NCBI GenBank assembly: GCA_031292195.1
Contig: JARLHP010000241.1
Location: forward strand, 1-49,694
Direction of reading: 5' to 3'
Length of the DNA stretch: 49,694 bases
DNA from: Syntrophobacteraceae bacterium
GTDB taxonomy: Bacteria > Desulfobacterota > Syntrophobacteria > Syntrophobacterales > Syntrophobacteraceae
Position 1 is the first letter of the stretch, and every line of letters begins with the position of its first letter. Made by a program: the position numbers and the translations under genes. This document shows, in pieces, positions 40,128-47,100 of this stretch. The notes beneath the pieces are model-generated. The model worked only from the letters and a program-made list of their open reading frames with translations. It was not told where the DNA came from and made no database searches.

Positions 40128-40149
40128 ATCTGAATGAAGGAGCATACAA

Positions 40150-40392
40150 ATGCCTAAGACGATAACTCTGCGGCTCAGTGATGAGATCTATGACAAATTT
40201 AATCGCGCTGCCATTGAGGACAAGCGCAGCATCGCCAATCTGATAGAGGCCTTGGCTTTGAGAAAACTCGATGAAGAAAGCTTAGCCGACGATTTCGAAA
40301 TGCAGGAAATATTCTCGAATGCTCAACTTCTTAAGAAGCTCGAACAAGGCCATAACGATGCAACCATGAAAAAAGGCAGGATGGTTGGATAA
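40150..40392 (+). CDS. Antitoxin, CopG/RHH-like
   Basis: An 80-residue antitoxin. The start M-P-K-T-I-T-L-R-L-S-D-E-I-Y is a ribbon-helix-helix strand, followed by helices R-A-A-I-E-D-K-R-S-I-A-N-L-I-E. The acidic tail (E-E-S-L-A-D-D-F-E-M) and L-L-K-K-L-E-Q-G-H-N-D should bind the toxin. AAGGAG lies seven bases before the ATG, with a clear promoter and operator-like repeats upstream. Its last codons overlap the toxin start by 8 bases, giving translational coupling. Confidence 0.85.
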   Translation: MPKTITLRLSDEIYDKFNRAAIEDKRSIANLIEALALRKLDEESLADDFEMQEIFSNAQLLKKLEQGHNDATMKKGRMVG

Positions 40393-40666
40393 ATTCAAGA
40401 TATTCGAGACCGATCAATTTATTCAGGATCTGTCACAGGATTTCAAGGGACAGAGCGAAAGGATCGCCAATAGACTTAGGGAGTACGTCTACCCTCAACT
40501 CAGGGAAAATCCTTTTTTCGGAAAGAACATCAAGAAGCTGAAGAACTACCAACCCGAAACGTGGCGGTACCGGATCGGGAGTTATCGTTTCTTCTATAAA
40601 ATCGATTCAAAAGCACGTATCGTCTACATGCTGGCTGTAGATTCCCGCAAAGACAGCTATAGATGA
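40385..40666 (+). CDS. RelE/ParE-superfamily toxin
   Basis: A 93-residue toxin, normal in length for the RelE/YafQ/YoeB-type fold. The pattern F-K-I-F-E-T-D-Q-F-I-Q-D-L at the start, N-P-F-F-G-K-N-I-K-K-L-K in the middle and W-R-Y-R-I-G-S-Y-R-F-F-Y-K-I-D, then I-V-Y-M-L-A-V-D-S-R-K-D-S-Y-R at the end is that of ribosome-dependent mRNA interferases; the basic residues near the end are candidate catalytic ones. The start is TTG, overlapping the antitoxin stop (TTGGATAA), so expression depends on the antitoxin being translated. The gene is intact. Confidence 0.85.
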   Translation: MDKFKIFETDQFIQDLSQDFKGQSERIANRLREYVYPQLRENPFFGKNIKKLKNYQPETWRYRIGSYRFFYKIDSKARIVYMLAVDSRKDSYR

Positions 40667-41039
40667 CTTTGCACTCCCCTCCCGTGGCCGTAGCCACTTC
40701 CCCCTATGCACCGCCACCCAGTGAAGGTCTCCTCCATCCACATTCGTAGGAAGGCTCCCAAATGATCTCAATCAGGTAGTATCCCCAGTGGCATCCATCT
40801 AACCTGCAGTACGTTCTTTGAAGCCGCTTTAGCAGCAAAACTGATTACGCACTTAGCTTGGCCGGACCCAAGGCCGTTGTTTAAGGTCTAGCGGGGCATC
40901 GGCTGACGGAGGCGGATGTGCCGCGTCGAAATCCGAAAAAATTATGTCACATTATGGCTTGAATATCCGATCTGAAAGCCTTAAGGTTTCACAGGATTCA
41001 GGATCGTACCGGACTTTTTCTGGACAAAATGTAACCAAT
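40667..41039. other. Intergenic, no gene recognised
   Basis: A 373-base gap between the toxin and the STI1-like gene. No hairpin, promoter or gene stands out. A frame open from 40944 runs into the next gene but its first 32 codons are not protein-like. Confidence 0.4.
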
Positions 41040-41558
41040 ATGAAGATAACTGTATTAGTAACACTTTTATTATTGATTTTTGCCGGACAGGGATTCGCAG
41101 CAGAACCCGCTGTGATCGTTCTACGTGACGGGAGCGTCATCCGTGCCGAGATTACCTCAATTCATGATGGTTTATATACCCTGAAATCCGAAAGCCTTGG
41201 AACGATCATCATCCCGCAATCTCTGATCGCCAGCATCAAAATAGGGCCGGGCGGTCCGGCAGGCAACCACGGGAGCACCCCTTCCCCGATAACGCCGAAC
41301 CCGGCCCCCCAGAAGGCGGAGCCCAATGTCACCGCACAGATAAACACGCTACGTGAAGCCATGATGGGCGATAAAGGTGTCATGGATAAGATCTCGGCCC
41401 TCAGTAATGACCCCGACGTAATGCGGGCCATTCAAGATCCTGAAATTATGAAAGATGTAGTCTCAGGCGATGTCGCGGCGCTCATGTCCAACTCAAAATT
41501 TAAGGAACTTCTAAATGATCCAAAGATCCAGGAAATTATCAAGAAAGTCTCGCATTGA
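41040..41558 (+). CDS. Secreted protein with STI1-like tail
   Basis: A 172-residue exported protein of unknown role. ATG 41040 opens a signal peptide (K-I-T-V-L-V-T-L-L-L-L-I-F-A, cleavage near Q-G-F-A-A). A small beta module follows (V-L-R-D-G-S-V-I-R-A-E-I, then G-T-I-I-I-P-Q-S-L-I), of the kind that forms an SH3- or Sm-like barrel. After a Pro-rich linker, the tail D-P-D-V-M-R-A-I-Q-D-P-E-I-M, then L-L-N-D-P-K-I-Q-E-I repeats the D-P-x-(V/I) pattern of STI1/HOP domains, which bind chaperone clients or hydrophobic helices. The upstream start at 40944 is rejected because it would bury the signal peptide. It lies between the two 61-bp repeat copies. Confidence 0.7.
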   Translation: MKITVLVTLLLLIFAGQGFAAEPAVIVLRDGSVIRAEITSIHDGLYTLKSESLGTIIIPQSLIASIKIGPGGPAGNHGSTPSPITPNPAPQKAEPNVTAQINTLREAMMGDKGVMDKISALSNDPDVMRAIQDPEIMKDVVSGDVAALMSNSKFKELLNDPKIQEIIKKVSH

Positions 41559-41905
41559 AGGGGGGCGGCGCTTCCGGGGTCCGCGTCCGGGGTCTGACCA
41601 AATCACCGGGCGGTGTCCGACCGGCGGCTTCCGGGGCACGTCCGGCGGACAAGTCTGACCGGACGAGGCCGAATTGATTTGGAGTCTGTGTCGCCGGAAC
41701 AGGAGCGGTTATCGCTAATCGATCCATATATTCCCTGATTCTTGCCCTTGATATCGCATTTGGAGCACAAAAATGTGTCTTAAATTCGAGACAATCTATT
41801 TCCCTTAAATGGGAATCACGGATTCAGGATCTAGAAAAGTGATCCAGTATTCACGCTGGTTTGCGGGCAATGACCAAGCAGTCACTGTGGAAGAAAAGTG
41901 ATGAA
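41559..41905. other. Intergenic with 61-bp repeat copy
   Basis: This 347-base gap between convergent genes holds the second 61-bp repeat (41631-41691), preceded by a GGGGTCTGACC unit related to the palindromes near the left edge of the window. No gene is seen. Confidence 0.5.
41631..41691 (+). repeat. 61-bp dispersed repeat, copy 2
   Basis: Matches 39859-39919 with 57 of 61 bases identical and the same orientation. Both copies include CGTCCGGCGGACAAGTC and GAATTGATTTGGAGTCTGTG. The flanking GGTCCGCGTCCGGGG at the left suggests the repeat is longer and degenerate. Confidence 0.8.
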
Positions 41906-42361
41906 TTAGGCGGCTTTTAACTCAACCGGGCAGAGGTCATCAGGTAATGACACAATTTCACACCAGTATTTGCTTACTGTATCAATTATATATGACAATT
42001 TGTCGAATGAATTGGGCTTTCTTATAAATGAATTGGCGCCGTCACAATAGCTTTCACGTACGATCTTTTTATCGCCGCTTGTTGTGAAAATTATTATGGG
42101 AATATTGGTAAGTTTTGGGTCACTTTTAATGTGCTTTAAAGCCTCAAGCCCGCCCATTCTAGGCATATTGGCGTCTAATAAAATCAGACCGGGAAGAATC
42201 GCCGCACCTACGCTCAAATAGTCCATGAGTTCTTGGCCATCGTTCACGGTTTGCAGGTCGATGCACGGGCAATTGTTGGCAAAGGCTTCTTTCACTAAGT
42301 ATTGGTCATCAGGGTCATCATCAGCCAGTATTATTTTGACTGGAATTTTGCAGCTATTCAT
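41906..42361 (-). CDS. Single-domain response regulator, Rcp1-like
   Basis: A 151-residue receiver without an output domain. Acidic pocket I-L-A-D-D-D-P-D-D at 11-19, phospho-acceptor Asp63 in L-I-L-L-D-A-N-M-P-R-M-G-G, T-T-S-G with the conserved Thr and I-R-K-P-N with the conserved Lys. The D-D-D-P-D-D start and L-D-A-N-M-P are typical of the Rcp1/CheY-like group that works with phytochrome-type or other hybrid kinases. ATG 42361 follows AAAGGG by about nine bases; an in-frame extension to 42406 adds 15 residues without domain match. No kinase is nearby. The gene faces away from the MazF-type pair. Confidence 0.88.
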   Translation of the reverse strand: MNSCKIPVKIILADDDPDDQYLVKEAFANNCPCIDLQTVNDGQELMDYLSVGAAILPGLILLDANMPRMGGLEALKHIKSDPKLTNIPIIIFTTSGDKKIVRESYCDGANSFIRKPNSFDKLSYIIDTVSKYWCEIVSLPDDLCPVELKAA

Positions 42362-42608
42362 TTCATTTGCCCTTTCAGTAGAAAATGCCCTGCACCAATA
42401 ATCCACTTCTTTGCGAAAATAATCATTCTCGGTTGTCTCGCAATGGGTAAGAACTTGACGGAAGAAGCGGAGATGAAGGATATTTGGTCGTTATCAAGTC
42501 AGGTGCCGGCGATATTGCCTACCTCCCGCGCCCCCACCGGTCTGTTTTTTACGGGGTAGGCAACCACAGTCACGGCGGGTCAAATTTGTCGTGTGCCTAC
42601 GGGCAGTA

Positions 42609-42637
42609 TTGATCCTGGCTAAATTATGGGTTATTAT
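42609..42637 (+). promoter_or_regulatory. Sigma-70-type promoter of the RHH/MazF pair
   Basis: TTGATC at 42609-42614, a 17-base spacer, then TATTAT at 42632-42637. The -10 matches the consensus in five of six bases and the -35 in four. The palindromic operator begins at the last bases of the -10. Confidence 0.6.
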
Positions 42638-42655
42638 GTGGATGGTTATCCACAT
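42636..42655 (+). promoter_or_regulatory. Palindromic operator upstream of the RHH/MazF pair
   Basis: ATGTGGAT at 42636-42643 and ATCCACAT at 42648-42655 are exact reverse complements around GGTT. The site overlaps the -10 and the expected transcription start and abuts the ribosome binding site GGAGGG (42657-42662). This is the expected position for autorepression by the RHH antitoxin. Confidence 0.65.
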
Positions 42656-42667
42656 TGGAGGGCTTGT

Positions 42668-42901
42668 ATGAAGGTAATTCAAATGACCATAGATGAACCA
42701 CTGCTGGACGAAGTCGATCGAGTCGCACAAGACCTTAAAACCACCCGCTCGGCTTTCATCCGCTCTGCCCTGCAACTGGCGCTGAGGCGGCATGTCGTCG
42801 CTGAACTGGAACTGCGGCATGCGGAAGGCTACACGCGACAGCCCGTGACGCCGGGTGAGTTCGACACGTGGGAATCGGAGCAGGCGTGGGGGGAGCAGTG
42901 A
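42668..42901 (+). CDS. Ribbon-helix-helix antitoxin (MazE-like partner)
   Basis: A 77-residue antitoxin. M-K-V-I-Q-M-T-I-D-E-P-L-L-D-E-V-D-R-V-A is a ribbon-helix-helix strand and first helix, then T-R-S-A-F-I-R-S-A-L is the second helix; the tail G-E-F-D-T-W-E-S-E-Q-A-W should occupy the toxin. ATG 42668 is chosen because GGAGGG is six bases upstream and the RHH strand begins there. The stop overlaps the GTG start of the toxin (GTGA). A promoter and a perfect palindrome lie immediately upstream, so autoregulation is likely. Confidence 0.88.
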   Translation: MKVIQMTIDEPLLDEVDRVAQDLKTTRSAFIRSALQLALRRHVVAELELRHAEGYTRQPVTPGEFDTWESEQAWGEQ

Positions 42902-43221
42902 ACCAAGGGGATGTTTTCTGGTATACATTTAAAGAACCCGACAAACGCCGTCCCATTCTCATCTTAACGCGCAATTCGGCCATCCCGGTTTTATCTGCGG
43001 TCACCATCGCACCAATTACGAGCGTGATTCGCTCGATTCCGACCGAAGTCAGGCTTGATCGCGCAGACGGCCTCCCGATGGATTGCGCGGTGAACCTGGA
43101 CAATATTCAAACCGTTCAGAAATCAAAGATGGGTGCTTTAATAACTCATCTCTCATTTTTCCATATGCGTGCGGTCAAAAAGGCCATTGAATTCGCACTC
43201 GGCTTCGACGCCTTGCTGTGA
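42898..43221 (+). CDS. MazF/PemK-family toxin
   Basis: A 107-residue mRNA endonuclease-type toxin. N-Q-G-D-V-F-W-Y-T-F is the usual first strand, followed by R-R-P-I-L-I-L-T-R-N and V-T-I-A-P-I-T-S-V-I-R, then G-L-P-M-D-C-A-V-N-L-D-N-I-Q-T-V and the family end V-K-K-A-I-E-F-A-L-G-F. Three in-frame GTG starts exist (42868, 42886, 42898). The last overlaps the antitoxin stop and gives the normal MazF length. The gene appears intact. Confidence 0.88.
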   Translation: MNQGDVFWYTFKEPDKRRPILILTRNSAIPVLSAVTIAPITSVIRSIPTEVRLDRADGLPMDCAVNLDNIQTVQKSKMGALITHLSFFHMRAVKKAIEFALGFDALL

Positions 43222-43300
43222 CCGACATTCCACCCTTAGGGCGCCCCCATGATGGAGAGGATAGTTTGGTTTTAATTGTGGAAAGCGCGTTTCATTCGAT

Positions 43301-43319
43301 GGCGAGCACAAACCTCGCC
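43301..43319. repeat. GGCGAG palindrome at the end of an orphan antitoxin
   Basis: GGCGAG at 43301-43306 pairs with CTCGCC at 43314-43319. On the minus strand the unit reads GTAGGGGCGAGGTTTGTGCTCGCC, a familiar type of dispersed palindrome. Its TAG supplies the stop codon of the antitoxin-like gene that ends at 43321. Confidence 0.6.
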
Positions 43320-43320
43320 C

Positions 43321-43554
43321 CTACGCATGAAAATCCTCGCCGTCGAGAACGGAAAACGCCCTCAGTTCGTCATCCGCCGTATAGTCCGCAAAGAGAGCCT
43401 CCGCTGCGAACTCGCGTTGCTTTTTTTCGTTCTCGCGGGCAGGTTCAGTCCGCTCCAAATCCCCGCGCAGTTGCGGCAAAGCGGTCTCAATCACGCTCAG
43501 CCGCTCTGCGGGCGCTAATTTCTTCAGTTCTTCAAGGATTTCGGTCTTAGACAT
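43321..43554 (-). CDS. Orphan antitoxin-like protein, probably 3'-truncated
   Basis: A 77-residue protein M-S-K-T-E-I-L-E-E-L-K-K-L-A-P-A-E-R-L-S-V-I-E. It has a charged middle and the end Y-T-A-D-D-E-L-R-A-F-S-V-L-D-G-E-D-F-H-A. That layout, with the D-x-E-L-x-A-F...L-D-x-E-D-F tail, is common in antitoxin-like proteins whose gene is followed at once by a MazF/PemK toxin. GGAAGG upstream of the ATG is a good ribosome binding site. Here no toxin follows on the same strand: the coding frame ends in a palindromic repeat (43301-43319) whose TAG gives the stop. The last residues may therefore be repeat-derived. Confidence 0.55.
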   Translation of the reverse strand: MSKTEILEELKKLAPAERLSVIETALPQLRGDLERTEPARENEKKQREFAAEALFADYTADDELRAFSVLDGEDFHA

Positions 43555-44153
43555 TGGCTTTTCACCTTCCCAAAAAAGAATGGGACCCGTATCAACCCCG
43601 ACCTCATCGCCCCCTGTTCCTCAATTTGAAATCTCATAAAGAAGAATAGGCCATCTTCAGGGAAATCATACCCCAGTTTGGGATGATTGTCATGAACAGC
43701 AAGGATTGCAGCGGTGGAGTTCCGCAAATACATTCTCATTCCGGCACGGCTCCACGCCAAGGCCTACCCCATGATCGAGACTACCGGGGAGGCCGCAGCT
43801 ACCAGTTTCCACACTGGAACCTCTGGGGGATACTCCGTGATCCGGAACCATGTGGGCAGGATCGGAAGGGCGGAGTGGCGTGGATCGGGAAAATCATATT
43901 ATCTGGCCCATATCTATAAGTACCCGAAATCATTGAAACGCCATCTCCACTTTACCGCCATTTTCGCGCCCGCTGCCGCTACGGGAGCGCCTCCAGTGAT
44001 TGGAGCGCCGGCAGGCTTTATCTGCGATGGCAGATAAACGGCACAACTTTGTTACCGCTGTTACTGCCGTTACTGCCAAAAAACCAGAGTTCAACACGTC
44101 TCATTCCGGTCTTGCTCTTCCCACCACTGCGAACCACTCAAAATCCCCCCAAC
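43555..44153. other. Intergenic with 51-bp repeat copy
   Basis: A 599-base gap. It contains copy B of the 51-bp repeat (43774-43824). A 107-codon frame at 43714-44037 reads through the repeat but has no recognisable fold. Tandem GTTACCGCTGTTACTGCCGTTACTGCC near 44050-44077 is simple sequence. No gene is supported. Confidence 0.45.
43774..43824 (+). repeat. 51-bp dispersed repeat, copy B
   Basis: Starts ATCGAGACTACCGGGGAGG and ends ACTGGAACCTCT; 43 of 51 bases match the reverse complement of 39955-40005. Four of the eight differences are at third codon positions in the shared frame. Confidence 0.65.
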
Positions 44154-47100
44154 TCACTCCTGCTTGATCAACCGGACCAGTTCCTCGGCACTGATTTTTG
44201 CGCTGATATCGGTCCCATCGAGCAGACTTCCGGCAAGGTCCCTTTTTTCCTGGTGGAGCTTAACGATCTTCTCCTCGATGGTGCCTTTGGTCACCAGCCG
44301 GTAGATCGTCACCGGGCGCTGTTGGCCGATGCGATGGGCGCGGTCGGATGCCTGGTCCTCGACCGCCGGGTTCCACCAGGGGTCCATGTGGATGACGTAG
44401 TCCGCGGCGGTAAGATTTAGCCCCAGTCCACCGGCTTTAAGGCTAATGAGAAAAAGCTCTCCCTGTCCCGATTGAAAACCGTCGACCTCCTCTTTGCGCT
44501 CTTTAGCTGGTGTGCTCCCATCGATATAACGGTAGCTGGTTTTTCGATTATCCAGGTATTCACGAATAAGGTTGAGATGTCCGACGAACTGGCTGAAGAC
44601 CAGCGCTTTGTGCCGATTTTCCAGGAGTTCCGAGACAATCTCTCCGAAAACTTCAAGTTTTGAACTGGGTAGCGCACTATCGGCCATGACCAGTCTCGGA
44701 TTGCAGGCGGCCTGCCTCAACTTTGTAATTTCGGCCAGGATTCTGAAATGTTGCTGGGCGACGGGCGCGCCATCGCTTTCGATCTTTTCCAGGGCTTTTC
44801 GCCTTAAGGCTTCATAAAATGCGGTTTCCTCGGCGCTCATCTCCACCTGCAGGACAACCTCCGTTCGGGGAGGCAGTTCTTCGAGGACCTGAGACTTCAG
44901 CCGCCGCAACATAAAAGGCTGGATCAGCCTTTTTAAGCGTTTCCTGGCATCCCGGTTGTTGAACTTCTCTATCGGCACGGCAAACCTGGCATTGAACCTT
45001 TGCAGGGAACCCAGAAGACCCGGATTGATGAAATTAAACAGGGTCCACAGTTCACCCAGATGATTCTCGATGGGCGTGCCCGTGGTGGCGATCCTGAAGT
45101 TTCCCTGGAGCCCCATCGCTGCCTGGGATCGTTTGGTCAAGACGTTCTTGATCGCCTGCGCCTCATCTAAAACGATGGTGTTCCACTCGATGGCGGACAG
45201 AAGCTCGGTTTCCTGAATCAGCAGTCCATAGCTGGTAACGAGCACGTCGTGGTCTTTGAGACTATTTGCCAGTTCTTGCCTGTTGTTGCCGTTAAACTGG
45301 ACAGGGTTGAGCGTGGGGGCAAATCGGTTCATTTCGCTCACCCAGTTCCAGCAGACCGAAGTCGGGGCGACAACCAGGCTTGGTCCTTGAGCGGCGCGCT
45401 CCAGCATGACGGCAATGGCCTGTATGGTCTTGCCAAGCCCCATGTCATCGGCAAGGCATCCGCCTATTCCCATGTGAGCCAGGCGAGACAGCCACGTGTA
45501 GCCTTCCACCTGGTAATCGCGCAGCTCCGCCCGAAGTGTGGACGGCACACGCGGCACGATCTCCTGTCCGGCCCTGATGCGCCCCAGCCTCGCGTTCCAG
45601 GCTTCATCCACCTCAACGTTCGGGATCGATTCTATGAGATCCGATACGCTCATGGCAGCCAGGGGATGGAGCCGGATCTCCTTTCCCTTCCTTTCAGCAT
45701 AGGCATCCAGCTCTTCGAGCCTTTTTCGCAATTCCTTCGTAAGGGCCAGGAAGCGGCCGTCCTCCAAGGGGATGAAGCGCTTGTTTGTGGTATTGAGAAT
45801 TTCTAAAAGACGCTTCATGTCGAGCACAAGGTCATCATCAACTGTCAGCTTGCCGCTCACTTCGAACCAATCCGTCTTTCCGCGTACCTTCATGCGGAAC
45901 TGATCGAATCCGACCTCGGCGGTGACTTTCAGGCTTTCTCCCTCGGGCCACTCAACGATAACCTGGCCCTTTGCCTGCATAGCTTTGAGGTCGAGCAGCA
46001 TCTGCAGACAATCCTCGGGGTCTTCCACCAGCCACTGCCGGGCCGAATCCGCCAGCCGGGCGAGAGCGGGGGAAGCCGCCTCCACCGCATCGGCCATCGT
46101 CTTTTCGGCTCGGAGGTCTCTTTGGGTCTGCATCTTCTTCCCGCCCACTTCAGCCATGACGTTGGCCGCCCCCACGCCGGGCCGCAGGTATGGGCCTCCT
46201 TCTTCTTTGAAGGGCTTCACGAAAACTTCGGCGCGAATACCCGGTCCCGACGGGACAAGTTGCACGTGAGGCGTCGGATCGGATTCGACGTCCACCACGT
46301 CTTTGGATTTGCCCCCTATATCGGAATGAACGAGCACGTGAGAGGAGAGCATCGAGATGGCGCCAAGAACATCCTGTGTGGCCGTGGCCGGTACGGTGAG
46401 ACCTTTGCTGCCCAGGACCCGCGCGATACGCCTGTGCTTTTCGGAGAGTTCGATCACCTTGAACCGGGTGGGCGTCTCCTGCATGACCACCACCCGCTTT
46501 TCATGAAGTTCGACTGCGAACTTGATCTTGAGCTTCGATCCGGATTTGGCCACCCGGATTTCCGGATCCCCCTTGACAAATTCCACCTGGGTGAAAGGAG
46601 ACTCTTCCAGGAAAAGAAGCGGATGGCCCACCAGGGCGGGCAGAAGCTTATCCATGTCGAAAGAATACTCTTGATAATAGTATGGATCCTGCCTCGCCGC
46701 GGAACAGACCGCATGGTCCTGCTGACAGATGTAGTCGAGCTTATTGCGATTGAAAAGGCGGCTCATGGACACCGGGCGCCCTTTGCTCCAAGTCCCTCTG
46801 GCCGTACGCTTCTGCTCGATGGGCCGTAGCGTTACCGTGCCCCGGTCATAGTCGACCAGCCAGATCAGCCTCATTCCGGGCTCCGGCCTTTGGCCGGCCG
46901 GCCCCTCGGGTTCGCTCCCAATTTGGATGAGCGCCCGCAATCCCTTCTCCCAGGGCTCTTCGACTACGAGCGACAAGACCAGCGACTGCATTCCGCTCTC
47001 TTTGACCACCTCGTCCAGGAATTTAGTGCAAACCGGGACCTCCCTGCCGGACCGCACCAGCAGCGCGCCACTTTCCATCGCCACCCAGTTCATTTTAACT

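Larger units (their letters stand above)
39696..40149. other. Intergenic with dispersed repeats and a TA promoter
   Basis: No gene is supported. It holds copy 1 of a 61-bp dispersed repeat (39859-39919), copy A of a 51-bp repeat on the minus strand (39955-40005) and a sigma-70-type promoter for the toxin-antitoxin pair (40088-40115). Confidence 0.55.
42362..42667. other. Divergent promoter region
   Basis: A 306-base gap between the receiver gene (minus) and the RHH/MazF pair (plus). It carries a clear promoter and palindromic operator for the pair (42609-42655). No gene is seen. Confidence 0.5.

Noticed and set aside
43714-44037. 107-codon frame with K-Y-I-L-I-P-A-R-L-H start
   Set aside because: It reads through a dispersed 51-bp repeat and a low-complexity Ala/Pro end; no ribosome binding site, no known fold. 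Kept only as a repeat.
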